Below are positions 44,407 through 55,837 of a stretch of 64,000 nt of DNA, piece by piece. Under the pieces are notes generated by a model that saw only the letters and a program-made list of their open reading frames with translations, did not search any database and had not been told where the DNA came from. This DNA is from Cydia pomonella (taxonomy: Eukaryota; Arthropoda; Insecta; Lepidoptera; Tortricidae): positions 3,906,001 through 3,970,000 of the forward strand of contig NC_084729.1 of assembly GCF_033807575.1 (NCBI RefSeq). The letters are read 5' to 3'. A program made the translations under genes and the position numbers. Each line of letters opens with the position of its first letter. The stretch's first letter is position 1.

Positions 44407-45242
44407 GGGCCCTATCCCACAAAAATTGTAAATTGTAAAAAAAATTACGTACCACAATAATACATATTTGCCACAGCTACAAGTCTACAATTTAAAAATA
44501 TTTCGCATAATATATGTATATGTGTTTATTTTCAAGGATAAAAATTACACAACACCAAAAATTCAGGATATGTCAAAATAGTTCACATAATTATGGCTTT
44601 CCATCACAGAAGGGTCCTTATGCTTCAAGTGCAATAAGTTCCTTTTTAGGGTTCCGTAGCCAAATGGCAAAAAACGGAACCCTTATAGATTCGTCATATC
44701 CGTTTGTCTGTCCGTTTTTATCTGAAATTGTGCTACACACATGTAGAATTGTATTTATTACAATTTTGTTGTTGAACAAATATGTATTAACATATATCTC
44801 ACACTTACTTTATGTTTAGGGTATTACATTTTTTATTATAAAAATACCCTACAACATGCGTAGCACTAGTGTTACGTTGTTAATTTTCCGGAAAAACACT
44901 TGCCTAATGTAATTTTTTGTGAATTGTAGATTTGTCGCGACAATTTATATATTTGTATAAATTTTCCATTAAATTTTTTTCACTTGTAACTTTTGTAATA
45001 TGCCCAGTTGTATTAGCCACAAAACTTACAATTACAATCTTACTATCCAGGGAACCAGTGACGACCGACCGACTATTAAATTTTTATTCAAGAAAATACG
45101 GGTAGGAATAGGAAGCCGAATTCTTAACGTATTAGGAGATCGGTTCCCTACCCTTATCGGTCACAGGTGCCACTATGTTATACATAGTTTCTTATAACTT
45201 GTCACAAGTAAATTGTAATTGTAATTTTGTGGGATAGGGCCC
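44407..45242. mobile_element. 836-bp TIR element upstream of diapausin B
   Basis: Ends gggccctatcccacaaaa and ttttgtgggatagggccc are perfect inverse repeats of 18 bp. Blocks around diapausins C and D lack it (caacctgacc in D at about 58244), so it inserted between the upstream conserved block and the core promoter, 97 bp before the TATA box. The flanks fit a 3-bp ctg duplication if the ends are trimmed by one base. A piece of the family 5 end (44643-44722) is nested inside. Part of the same element, broken up, precedes diapausin A (right end at 30379). Confidence 0.7.
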
Positions 45243-45289
45243 TGACCTATTACATAAAAACATTTACACCTCAAACTAAAAAAAAATAT

Positions 45290-45346
45290 GGAATATTCCG
45301 GCGAAATTGCAATCGCGCCCGATCTGTTTACTACCGCGTATATAAA
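45290..45346 (+). promoter_or_regulatory. Core promoter of diapausin B: kappaB-like site and TATA box
   Basis: GGAATATTCC at 45290-45299 and TATATAAA at 45339-45346. Start-site block cttcacacaactgatc about 27 bp later, as in A, C and D. Confidence 0.65.
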
Positions 45347-45406
45347 GCCCCAGCGCCCGTCGAATCTTCACACAACTGATCTAAACTTCACGTTGAAACT
45401 TTCAAG

Positions 45407-45595
45407 ATGGCTGCTCTCAAGACTCTGCTTATCCTCGTCGTGTTGGCGATTGTCATGGCAACCGCCGTGGCAGTGCATGTCGGGGCCTGCGACCAGGTCT
45501 GTGGCCGTATAGCAGCTGAACAGGCTGAATGCTGCCGTGCTCACGGCTATAGCGGTGGCAGCTGTGGAAATGGAAACAGTATCAGCTGCTACTAG
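45407..45595 (+). CDS. Diapausin-like peptide B
   Basis: A 62-residue precursor. The signal sequence is MAALKTLLILVVLAIVMATAVA. The mature part VHVGACDQVC...ECCRAHGYSGGSCGNGNSISCY has all six diapausin cysteines. It is close to A in its C-terminal half (GYSGGSC), while the N-terminal CDQVC block is as in C and D; near-neutral charge. Single exon, with leader and promoter conserved with the other copies. The 3' UTR is homologous to that of A (tgcaagatctttgatgtc) and an aataaa lies at 46181. Its upstream DNA is interrupted by the TIR element ending 165 bp before the start codon. Predicted secreted immune peptide. Confidence 0.92.
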   Translation: MAALKTLLILVVLAIVMATAVAVHVGACDQVCGRIAAEQAECCRAHGYSGGSCGNGNSISCY

Positions 45596-46447
45596 GCGTT
45601 GGGTTGGACACATTCTTCTACATCATCTAGGCTCCATTCTGCAAGATAGGATGTTTAAGACGTCTACATCTTAGCTCGAGTTTTCATAAATCCGAAGAGC
45701 ATTCTGCAGGATTCGAAATCTGTATTTGTCCTTCATTCTGCAAGATTTAAAGAGCTTTGTACACTTCACGTCGATTTTGATTAGACTGTCGTCTCAAACT
45801 ATGAACAAAAAGACATCCTGCAAGATCTTTGATGTCTTTGTATTTCTGTTCCAACGCTTCGCATCTGCACATAATCTTCGATTGCAGACTTGGAGCTGGT
45901 TAATCTACAAAAGTGTTTATAATGTGTGTGTGTTTGTTAGTGAAAAAAATGTAAAATTTAATCATTCTATAGGATGCCTTCGCGCCTATTTTTTTTTAAC
46001 TCACTTTTTTTAATGATTTACTAGACTATTAATATCTGTGTGATCATAGTTTCCTGGTTGGTTAACTTTTAAGTAAGCGTGTGTCCATTAAATGCCTATT
46101 ACCCTTATGTGATTTTTGACTTCGTTTTAGAATACTGTTAGTACTTGTTTTGTCTTGCAGTATACAAAAATGCATTTGAAAATAAACAATTAAATGATTT
46201 TGTTTTACTTCCTTTTGTCATCTACTTACACAAAATTTTGATATAATTCAAATTCTAAATTCAAATCTTGTATTTCAGGTTAAAAACCCGTTATATCATA
46301 TCATAAACAAACAACAATAAAATTAACTTTAAAATAAAAATAGTCAAAATATTAAAATAAATCATACAGGTAATCATAATAATTTCAAAATACTTAAAGT
46401 ATAATAACAAAAATTCGAATGTAGTCCAATTGAGTGCCAGAGCATGG

Positions 46448-46561
46448 GGCTGCTGCCCATTTCTCGAACGGTATTAGTCTAATATTATTAGTGTGTTACC
46501 ATGGTAACCTATATGACTTGACAGTTCGTGGACTAATAATATTAGTCTGAGAAATGGGCGC
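46448..46561. mobile_element. MITE (family 9), intact
   Basis: gcccatttctcgaacggtat and a ctgagaaatgggc end with a near-perfect inverted taatattattagt core on both sides of ttaccatggtaacc. Confidence 0.7.
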
Positions 46562-46665
46562 CTGCTCACCAGGATGCTGTTAGGACTGCCACGGACGCGC
46601 CTCAACATGGAGACTGCTCTCTTCCTCGAGATTAGTGCAGAAGTCATTAATGTGCCTAGCTAAAG

Positions 46666-46774
46666 TAGCCAAGGTGACAAATGCTTTGTGTTTCTCTATC
46701 ACTCTTCCATATTAGTACGACAGTGACTGTTGGTTTTCGTTCGCTACGGAGCGTAAACGATTGGCATGTTGGCA
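46666..46774. mobile_element. MITE (family 7)
   Basis: Inverted version of 42955-43069: tagccaaggtgacaaatgct to gattggcatgttggca. Confidence 0.6.
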
Positions 46775-47049
46775 ACAGGCTTCACGCACTACGCACCCAG
46801 TGCAAAGGACTCCCGCAAACATACCCGACACGCTGCACCTCATTAGCATCCTGCGTAATTATATTGTACTCATAAGGTATTGATTGACTTCAGCGTATGG
46901 ATAGCACGAATAAAAATTTCTTAGTGAAGTCCCGACGGGACAATTTTTCGCCTATCTGATTAAATGGCCCGAACAAATGAGGCCGTGCGGCCACACCAAA
47001 TTGGTTCGCTAATTTCGACCGCCGATTATGACCGATATTACCGATAAAA

Positions 47050-47122
47050 TAAATATAAATAAATATTATACGGACATTCTTCAAATCCCACAGTAAGCTC
47101 AATAAGGCTTGTGTTATGGGTA
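47050..47122 (-). mobile_element. Tail fragment of SINE family 2
   Basis: cccacagtaagctcaataag and gcttgtgttatgggtac only; the tRNA-like head is missing. Confidence 0.6.
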
Positions 47123-47152
47123 CCGTGAAAGGGTAGATATAAGATTAAAAAT

Positions 47153-47302
47153 TAGAGTCAGACCAAGATAAGCGATTTTTATAGCCCAGACAGTGGACGT
47201 GTTATTTTAAACGTTAAATATCTATGAAATTATGACGTTTACTTAATACTTGCACCGGCTGGGCTATCAAAATCGCTGTTAACTTAGCTTAGTCTGACTC
47301 TA
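47153..47302. mobile_element. MITE (family 8), intact ends
   Basis: agagtcagaccaagataagc and cttagcttagtctgactct are inverse termini. The interior is as in 1375-1516. Confidence 0.7.
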
Positions 47303-47487
47303 TACATATTTAACAATTTTAAAACTATACTACACATTAGAATATAAAGAAAATAACAATTTAATAAACAAAACCAAACAAATACAGTTCATTTCATTCA
47401 ATTACAGATTAGTTGGTTGAAATACGATCAAACCGTCTACTCCAGTTAAAGGTACTGTCCGTTCATACTAGTACAATAGATATAGGG

Positions 47488-47601
47488 CCCATTTCTCGAA
47501 CGATATTAGACTAATATTATTAGTTCACGAACTGTCAAGTCGTATTGGGTTACCATGGCAACACACTAAGTATTAGACTAATACCGTTCGAGAAATGGGC
47601 A
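47488..47601. mobile_element. MITE (family 9)
   Basis: gcccatttctcgaacgatat and gtattagactaataccgttc, then gagaaatgggc; inverse ends around ggttaccatggcaac. Confidence 0.7.
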
Positions 47602-47689
47602 CATAATTTATAATAGCTAAATTATCTAGTGTGATGTGTATACTTTTAGAGTAAGTTGATGAAGATTTTACCGCTGTATTGAATTGTAT

Positions 47690-48030
47690 TGTGAGTTTTT
47701 ACAAGCTTTTATATTTACTTTCACCTGACCGTTGTCTGTTTGTAATCAAATCTTGCAAGTTAAATTTGACCCACTTCCCGGTCTCCGATGAAGCTGAAAA
47801 TTTGCATACATATGTAAGTCGGGTGATAATGCAATATTATGTACCATCGAGATGATCTGATGATGGAGACAGGAGGTGGCCATAGGAACTCTGTGATAAA
47901 ACAACGTAAACTAATTATGTTTGGGGTTTTTAGAATTGTCTCGATGAGTATTAGTTACTTGTGGAAAGAAAAGTGCAGTCAGCGATAAAAGCTTGTACCA
48001 AAAATTAAATATTTGCCAAAAACTTATTTT
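47690..48030 (-). repeat. Inverted copy of the 7320-7655 repeat
   Basis: caagttaaatttgacccact, tttgcatacatatgtaagtc and agcgataaaagcttgtacca appear in reverse order and orientation to the first copy. Confidence 0.65.
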
Positions 48031-48039
48031 TCATCTGAC

Positions 48040-49075
48040 GAAGCCTGCGTGGCGGATATAAAATTATGGTCTCTAAGTAATAGTCGTTAATAGTATTATA
48101 TATAATTAACGTCAATAAAACTTTTTAGTAGTGTGTTAGATAGATATTGGTTGTAGTATTTAGCATTACGTATGAAACAAAATCCACCAAAATATTTTTA
48201 TGCATTTATGTACGTGCACAAACAATGTACAGTGAGCTGCGAAATTTCTACTGCTTACTTATTAAGTATATTACAAACGTTTTTTCAGTAGGATTATTGT
48301 GAAAATCTGCCGACTTAGAGCTTGAAAGAGCACCTAACCAAATCTGGGGGCACGGCAGTGCCCCTGCCAAGACGAGCAGGCCTGGCCGTTTCGCTACCGT
48401 CACATGGGCGTAAGGTGAAGAATTTATTCACTATTCATTATTATTTATTTATACAATACTTCTTGTAGCAACGAAACGGCCTAGCTACATATTTTGACTA
48501 AGGTGTAGTTTGTGAACTTAGGGCTTGTAGAGTTAGAAGCTTGGCTCTGCAAGAGATCTGATAACTTTTTGACAGTGCGAGACTTATGGTTTCGTCTTGG
48601 CTACATTTTACATGAAAATGTTTTTGATGGGATTTCACTTCTTTTTGTAAGTTGCTCATGACAATCTTCCATGCCCTAATTTAAAGGGTTGAGGGTGATT
48701 TACTATTAAAAATCCTGAAATAGGTATTTGGCGGCATCTTCTATACAATATTTACACATATAATACTTCATTTTACAATCCTATTGTAAGAATCGGCCGT
48801 CATCGTCAGTACAACGACCTGGTATCTAAGTATAGTCATATTGGTATTTTAACTCGAAATTTGCCATCTTTCGGAAATAAGTTATGGAAGTTCTTTGCCA
48901 TCAATCACCATTACGTTAGGTTTGTATTAATCTTACAGATGTGTTTCAATCTCACTTTGTTCTTTGCTTTATTTTCTTTATACAAATTATTTTGTGGCTA
49001 AAAATTGTGTAATTAAGTGTAGTTAGTATAGTTGTAGTTTTCGCTCTTTAATGTGTACATGCTGCGCATACATCA
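48040..49075. other. Intergenic with a possible retroelement 3' end
   Basis: The stretch 48320-48420 (gggcacggcagtgcccctgc) is a small hairpin with a repeat-like look. 48780-48910 reads like the end of a decayed LINE frame. No gene supported. Confidence 0.35.
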
Positions 49076-49077
49076 TT

Positions 49078-49117
49078 GGGAATACCATCCAAAGTATGTG
49101 CTTTGGATGGCATTCCC
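49078..49117. repeat. 17-bp hairpin
   Basis: gggaataccatccaaag and ctttggatggcattccc pair with one mismatch around a 6-base loop. See findings. Confidence 0.6.
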
Positions 49118-50320
49118 AACCAAAACCTCTACTTAAAATAATTATATTTCATGTAGTAAATGTTATCTGTTTTGTGTGAATTTTGATAAAATAAACTGCT
49201 TTTTTACTGATTCCCCACACAAACTTCAACCCCTTTTTCCCCCTAACGCCCTTTTCCTCCCCCTTTTCACCCTTATGGGATGATTTTGGGGTTGAACACT
49301 ATTCTATATCCTTCCCCACAACAAAAACTATCTACATACCAAATTTCCATATTATCTACATACAAAAGAATTGAGATCTATATGGGTGCCAAGTTCTGTG
49401 GTGTGTAGAAAATTCTGAAATTATAAAGGATTTGTCTTGGCTTAAAATATGTTAATGTTAATGATATGTTATTTCGTCACTTTTCTGTCGCAAAATGCAA
49501 ATAATTAATTCAATTATTTAACATAATTTCTTGCTAAGTATTATTTTAATATTTGTTAAATTTTAGTTAAATTTTATTTAACTTAATTTATTTAAATTTA
49601 TTTAATTTTATTTAAATTTATTTAAGTCTAAATATCCTACTGTACTTATATTGTTTGTCTTAAGATACTGGAATAAGCTGTAATTGGACACACATCTACC
49701 CCTAATGTTATGTAAGCTACAGATAATTTTTTCATGACGTATTGTCTGTTGTAAAATAAATAAAATAAAAACATTGGAGATGGCAACATTTTTTGATTGT
49801 TTAATGCCCTTAAAGCTATTTTGACATGTCTTATCATACAGTGTATCTTTTTAATTCTCCTTTTATAATAAACTTCAAAAAAAATTAACGTTACATATTC
49901 AGTACCGGGATCCCTGGATCCCGTCATTGAAGACAGTTTCGGTATTAATACCGGTATTGCGTGAAGTCTGGTATTTGAAAGCCAGGGAAGGGATATTTTT
50001 TTGATTGATAATTATTTAAGGAACTAATTGATTGTGGTTTGATCTAGCACTCCGCGTTAGTTAAGGAAGCTCTAGCGGGTGATGTGGTTGCTGTTCACGA
50101 CTTAAAAATCATTCTGTATTAAAGCTAGAAAGGTTTTCAAAGATAAAAAAGAAGATAGGTAAAGATTGTAGCTTTCTTTACCTTTTTTTTACCCGGGTAC
50201 GTCCTTAAACTACGTCCAAAAGAGAGGTATTGGCATTGTGATTGTCATCTTGCTTTGTGTGGTAGGACACAGCCAGCGGATGTCATTCCAGATCTAGAGC
50301 AGAGCCCAACTGGGGAAGTA
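49118..50320. other. Intergenic, AT-rich simple sequence
   Basis: 49555-49625 is a near-tandem tttaatttaaatttattt run. 49200-49420 resembles a dispersed moth repeat (gatgattttggggttgaaca). No gene. Confidence 0.4.
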
Positions 50321-50324
50321 CTCC

Positions 50325-50525
50325 ACCTTATAGAAAACCGCAGTCAAATAACACTAGACCCTACTCATAGTGTTGTGTTCCTGCCGGTGAGTACGGTTGC
50401 TCAACGAGGGTACGGAGTGTTAGGGTCGGCAACGCGCATGCGATTCCTCTGGGGTTGCAGGTGTACATAGGCTACGGAGACTGCTTATCACCAGGCGGGC
50501 CGTATGCTTGTTTGCCACCGCTGTA
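50325..50525 (+). mobile_element. SINE-like repeat (family 3)
   Basis: aaataacactagaccctact, then caacgcgcatgcgattcctc and the ggcgggccgtatgcttgttt end. Head-to-tail complete but with changes. Confidence 0.7.
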
Positions 50526-50599
50526 ATATAAATATATATATATCATTTCACTTACATTCTTTGTACTCAATGCACATGTAAGTCTATTAAATTTAACGC

Positions 50600-50672
50600 C
50601 GTCTAGCCAAGTCAGTACGTCAGTAGTGACCCTGCTTACAAAGGGATTCCGGGTTAAAATCCTGGTATGGGT
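50600..50672 (+). mobile_element. SINE family 2, head fragment
   Basis: gccgtctagccaagtcagta, tagtgaccctgcttacaaag and a decayed B box (ccgggttaaaatcctgg). Confidence 0.5.
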
Positions 50673-51067
50673 CTACATACTTCATTTTTAAAATTCATGA
50701 AGCGAAATTAAATTTAAATGATTAAAATTCATATTCATTTAGGAGCACAAATCAATAAATCAGCGTAATAATTTAAATATAAATATTTACCTACTTAGGT
50801 TAGTTCTTTCGTTGTATATGTGTTATAATAGTTCCCCTTGATGCGTGAGTCCAACACATGTTTTAGCTAATGTTATTAAAAACGGTATATTTTAAAATGT
50901 GTGCTCTACGTTTATTTAAATGTAGGAAGGTAACTGGCGTTGAGATATTTTTTCAATTTAGCATGTCCGTGTAGCGACAACTCCTAATATATGCATATGG
51001 GTAAAACAACCATATAGATACGAACAATCATTAGAACTCAATCTGACCTATTACAAATACAAAATAA

Positions 51068-51121
51068 GGAAAATGCCGGCAAAATTGCAAACGCGATCTT
51101 GTTTACGCCCGCCTATATAAA
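51068..51121 (+). promoter_or_regulatory. Core promoter of diapausin C: kappaB-like site and TATA box
   Basis: GGAAAATGCC at 51068-51077 and TATATAAA at 51114-51121, then the cttcacacaactgatc start-site block. Confidence 0.65.
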
Positions 51122-51185
51122 GCCCAGCGCAAATCAAATCTTCACACAACTGATCTAAACTTCACGTTGAAACTTCAAATCCAAG

Positions 51186-51371
51186 ATGGCTGCCCTCAAG
51201 ACTCTGCTCATCCTCGTCGTGTTGGCGATTGTCATGGCAAGCGCCGTGGCCGTCCGTGTCGGCCCCTGTGACCAGGTCTGCAACCGTATACCTGCTGAAC
51301 GTGATGAATGCTGCCGCGCCCATGGCTACAGCCGGGCCAGCTGCTCTGGAGGCAGGATGAATTGCTTCTAG
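51186..51371 (+). CDS. Diapausin-like peptide C
   Basis: A 61-residue precursor. Signal MAALKTLLILVVLAIVMASAVA; the mature peptide of about 39 residues, VRVGPCDQVCNRIPAERDE..., has six cysteines. It is basic (six arginines). Of the window's copies, C and D most resemble the first described diapausin of a leaf beetle, in the VR-GPCDQVC, ER-ECCRAHG and CSGG-M blocks. The encoded protein equals D except for the last residue (phenylalanine here, tyrosine in D). Single exon; the aataaa at 51998 is a likely poly(A) signal. The 3' UTR carries a small hairpin MITE (51826-51917). Predicted secreted antifungal peptide. Confidence 0.95.
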   Translation: MAALKTLLILVVLAIVMASAVAVRVGPCDQVCNRIPAERDECCRAHGYSRASCSGGRMNCF

Positions 51372-51825
51372 ACGTTGGGTTGGACACATACTACATCTTC
51401 AGGCGTCCATTCTGCAAAACTTGAAGAGCTTGATGACTACACCATGGCCCTTCTGCAAGTTTTGAAAAGCATTTTACATATCCATTTCCACCTGGCCTTC
51501 ATTCTTCAAGATATAAAGAGCTACCTACCTTCACATCGATTTCAATTTCGTCTTCGTTTCTGTGCCCGCATTGAAGAATTGGCAGATCAACAGTATTTGC
51601 AAATTTAGGAGCCTGTTAACCTACATATGTGTTTAAATAGTCTGTGAAACTTTGTCAGTAAAAAGTTTCTCCACAATATTTTTGACATTTGTCGTTTTTA
51701 CTGATTTGTCAAACATTATAGATCGATTGATCATTGTGTTTGGTTGGTTAACTATAAGTATGTGTCCCTTAAATCCCTATAACGCTTTAGAATAAGGATA
51801 TTTATGTAATTTCCAAGCAAAAAGT

Positions 51826-51917
51826 CTGCACTTTGTCGCTTGCCATAAGAACGCTTTGTTAGGTTATTCGTATAAAAATCAAGCAAATCTCGTCCTTGTG
51901 GTAAGCGACAAAGTGGG
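51826..51917. mobile_element. Hairpin MITE in the diapausin C 3' UTR
   Basis: tgcactttgtcgcttgccat pairs with ggtaagcgacaaagtggg across a short centre. A related half is at 52848-52925 (caactttgtcgcttgccgta). Confidence 0.55.
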
Positions 51918-52197
51918 ACCTTTGACTAGGCTTTGACACATTGAATACTGATTACTGTATTTTTATATTATATTATTAAAACGAAAATGTTTCTGTAAAT
52001 AAACTGAAAATTCTTTAGTACCTAAATGTTTTTATTTAATTTCTTTTGTCATCAACGATGATTTCATTCAAGCAAAAAATAAATGATTGTGTAAGACATT
52101 TGGGGCCTGTTTCACAATGTCCAAGTAAAGTCCTGAATAAGCTACTTGCCACTTATCTGACGAATAAAGTCATCGTTGGCGTTTCACAATATTCAAA

Positions 52198-52742
52198 TAA
52201 AGCGGCCAAGTGCGAGTCGCGAGGCTCGCCCATGAAGGGTTCCGTACCATTTACGACGTATTAAAAAAAAAAACTTCTTACTAGATTTCGTTCAAACCAA
52301 TTTTCGGTGGAGGTTTGCATGGTAACGTATATAATACATTTTTTTTAGATTTTTCATTCTGTTATTTTAGAAGTTACAGGGGACACACACATTTTACCAC
52401 TTTGGAAGTGTCTCTCGCGCAAATGATTCAGTTTAGAAAAAAATTACATTAGAAATATCAATATCATTTTTAAAGACCTATCCATAGATACCCCACACGT
52501 ATGGGTTAGATGAAAAAAGATTTTTTGAGTTTCAGTTCTAACTGTTCTAAGTATGGGGAACCCCCAAAATTTATTGTTTTTTTTTTATTTTTGTGTAAAA
52601 ATCTTAATGCTGATCATAGAAATACTTACCAAGTTTGAACAGTATAGCTCTTATAGTGGCTGTGACATAATCGGACAGACAGACGGACATGACGAATCTA
52701 TAAGGATTCCGTTTTTTGCCATTTGGCTACGGAACCCTAAAA
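52198..52742 (+). mobile_element. Family 5 element, single-module copy
   Basis: Head aaagcggccaagtgcgagtc, one module (cggtggaggtttgcatggta, gaagtgtctctcgcgcaaat), end tttggctacggaaccctaaa. Confidence 0.75.
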
Positions 52743-52847
52743 ATCTCTTAATTTCCATTTAAAGTCAATTGTTTTAGTATAAATGGTGTAAAATCATCTC
52801 TTAAAATATCGGTAACTAATTTGTTAATACCTTATATGTGACCGCGG

Positions 52848-52925
52848 CCGGCAAAACGTCCAACTTTGTCGCTTGCCGTAAGGACGAGATTTGCTTGATC
52901 TTTATACGAATAACCTGTTAAGCCT
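52848..52925. repeat. Half of the hairpin MITE seen at 51826-51917
   Basis: Reads caactttgtcgcttgccgta and gacgagatttgcttgatctt, the reverse of the interior of the 3' UTR copy. Confidence 0.45.
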
Positions 52926-53035
52926 TCCTGGAGCAAAAACATCAAACTTTGAAAATTTTTGGCAATTATAGACAAAGTATTATTTACATTTCAAATATTG
53001 TTAACGATGTTCTGATATTTGATTTTTGTATTAAA

Positions 53036-53287
53036 TATTATAGGACATTATTACACAAATTGACTAAGTCCCACAGTAAGCTCAATAAGGCTTGTGTTGA
53101 GGGTACTTAGACAACGATATATATAATATATAAATATTTATAAATACTTAAATACATAGAAAACACCCATGACTCAGGAACAAATATCCATGCTCATCAC
53201 ACGAATAAATGCCCTTACCAGGATTTGAACCCGGGACCATCGGCTTCGTAGGCAGGGTCACTACCCACTAGGCCAGACCGGTCGTCG
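53036..53287 (-). mobile_element. SINE family 2, near full length
   Basis: The minus strand carries A box (tggcctagtgggtagtgac), B box (gggttcaaatcc), body and tail. Almost identical to 2164-2384 over the shared part. Confidence 0.85.
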
Positions 53288-53554
53288 ATGTATTAAGTTA
53301 TAATATGTGTAAGTTTATCAATATATGGTTTATATTCATATACTTACAGTGAAACTTGGTTAAGTAGGACCTGGATAAGTGAGAAACCTCCATAGCTGGG
53401 ACTCATGGTACGTCCCCGACACTTTAGTACTGAATTACCTCTGTTAGTGAGACGAAACAAACCTGAGATTAGTATTTTGAATTTTATAGTCACATTTACC
53501 TCTATAATTGAGACAAAGAGTGTATTTACCTATTTTACTGAGACTATATTTACA

Positions 53555-54108
53555 TACATACGTGTGGGGTATGTATGGATAGGTCTTCAAAAATTATATT
53601 GAGGTTTCTAATATCATTTTTTTCATTCATTCATTCATTCATTCAATGATAAACCTAAAAAAAATATATGATGTACATTACCATGCAAACTTCCACCGAA
53701 AATTGGTTAGAACGAAATCTAGTAATTAGTTTTTTTAATACGTCATAAAATTAAAAAATAATTTTTTTTCACCAAACCCATAAGTGTGGGGTATCTATGG
53801 ATAGGTCTTCAAAAATTATATTTAGGTTTCTAATATCATTTTTTTCTGAACTGAATAGTTTGCGCGAGAGACACTTCCAAATTGGTAAAATGTGTGTAAG
53901 TAACTTCTAAAATAACAGAATGAAAAATCTAAAAAAAATATATGATACTCGTATACATTACCATGCAAACTTCCACCGAAAAAACTACTTAAGTACTAGA
54001 TCTCGTTCAAACCGAACGAGATCTAGTAAGTAGTTTTTTTTAATACCTTATAAATGGTAAGGAACCCTTCATGGGTGAGTCCGACTCGCACTTGGCCGCT
54101 TTTTCATA
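53555..54108 (-). mobile_element. Family 5 element, two partial modules
   Basis: Two modules with gggtatgtatggataggtct and gggtatctatggataggtct, then the head on the right (gagtccgactcgcacttggc). A cattcattcattcattcatt microsatellite lies inside the first module. Confidence 0.7.
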
Positions 54109-54529
54109 TATTTTTTGGTTTTTATTTACCGAAAAAAATTAAATAAATTATAATTCTATGTAAAAATAATCTATGATTCTTTTAAAATAATGGCTTCAGT
54201 CCAGTGGGACTATTTCGCCAGTATCAAGGTATTAGGAGCTTTAAATACGACTAAAATTGTACGGTTTGTACAAGACAGTGTACGGTGATTTTATCAGGTC
54301 TTGTAAAGCGATAGCTGGACTTTACAAGTAGCACGTGGACTACCGGCCGATGACTCCAAAATGGTGGTTAAACGCGTTTCAAGATTAATTCTTCATTCAC
54401 TGCACACTACCAGATTAGTTTACTGTAAGTATAATAAGCTATCGATATTCGATTTCGGCGGGTCTGAGGCCGCGCGGCCGGGCCGGCTCTCTGACACTGC
54501 GAGGTTGCGTAATGCATCGCAACCATAAT

Positions 54530-54757
54530 AGTACATTACGATACAAGTGCGAAAAATAGGAAATTCGAAACGAGTGGCGATAAATTAAAACACGACCGAA
54601 GGGAGTGTTTTAAATCGACACGAGTTGGGAATGACCTATTCGCACATGTATCGTACAACGTTTTACAGTACATATGGCCCTTGAAATGTTCAACACAGTA
54701 ACGTAATATGCTAATTTTCGCACTAGTGCGGTAAAGTAGCACCATATGTACTGTAAA
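54530..54757 (+). mobile_element. Double-hairpin MITE (family 6, copy 4)
   Basis: agtacattacgatacaagtg head to accatatgtactgtaaag. As 28108-28336. Confidence 0.8.
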
Positions 54758-54890
54758 GTGATTTGTAGTGTTTAGTTTTATTTTAAGATATATTGTTATA
54801 ATATGTATGTTAGTTTTAAGGTATTTATGTATGGGCCACTAGTTGCCTGAAATAAAGATTTTCATTTAATTTCATTTCATTTCATTACAC
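54758..54890 (+). repeat. Retroelement 3' end with atttc repeats
   Basis: gggccactagttgcctgaaa, then taaagattttcatttaattt and three atttc units; a typical LINE/SINE microsatellite tail. Confidence 0.5.
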
Positions 54891-54988
54891 CTTAAACAAT
54901 ATCATTAATATTAATGGGCAAAAAACAAAGGTATTAATCACGAGACGTGACTATCAAGATGGCGCTCGAACCGGAAGTCCCTAAAATT

Positions 54989-55555
54989 TAGGGAATGCAC
55001 TCCCGATCCCGCGGGATCCCGATCTCGCGAGATCCCGTGTAATTTTTCGGGATCAATCCCGACGCATAATATGACGGGATCCCGTTCAGGATTGACGGGA
55101 TTGAGCGGCAGTCGTCAGTGACGCTCCACACGTCCAGTTCTCAGCAGCTGGGTACATTGCAACGGATATAAGATGCCGTTTAGCAGATAACACTCTTAAT
55201 ACCCTTTGTTTTTTTTTTTTAAATCGCCTGTAATACTCTCTAATTCCTTATTATTTTGATTCTTATTACAGTTATACTTATTGTTTTGATTACCTTTGTT
55301 AATTTCCAAGGAAAACTGATGATGATTTAGTTAATAATATTAAAGATAAAAGGTTTTTGTTTTCTGTCTATTAATATGTTATTTTAATTAACGTCACCAT
55401 CACAAACATGCCGTTATTATAGTTTTAATTCAATCGAATTTTACCTTTTGTTTAATCTACTCGGGATCCCGAAAATCCCGGGATCCCGCGGGATTGATAT
55501 TTCTAATTCCGCGGGATCTCGAATTTGCAATCCCGAGTCGGGATTGCATTCACTA
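54989..55555. mobile_element. hAT-type non-autonomous element with 8-bp target duplication
   Basis: Flanked on both sides by ctaaaatt (54981-54988 and 55556-55563). Ends tagggaatgcactcccga and tcgggattgcattcacta are imperfect inverse repeats. Both subterminal regions are dense in gggatc/gatccc motifs (cccgatcccgcgggatcccg type). An 8-bp duplication is the hallmark of hAT transposons. No transposase is encoded, 567 bp. Confidence 0.8.
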
Positions 55556-55837
55556 CTAAAATTGTGACGTTTTTAACTATAGTCCATTTTTTTAGCAGTA
55601 GAAAGAAGGTAAGAGATTTTAAAGTGTATATTTATTGAAAAACACATCTGAAAAATAAATCACGGCACATAGGCAAGAATTATAAATCATACGATCATTT
55701 AAATTATTTTACTTTCTTAAGTAATAGTAAATGATTTTAAAAAGCGTTTTTCTATATAAAGACATGTCAAGAAGATGGAGAATGCTGTCGATTCTGAGTA
55801 GAATAACAATGAGAATGTCCAGATTTGTAAGAATCAG

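Noticed and set aside
44514..44819. 101-codon frame upstream of diapausin B
   Set aside because: Lies wholly inside the 836-bp TIR element and spans a nested repeat end; no motif.
51162..51389. 75-codon minus-strand frame, also at 57889-58116
   Set aside because: Antisense shadow of diapausins C and D; its conservation follows from that of the sense gene.
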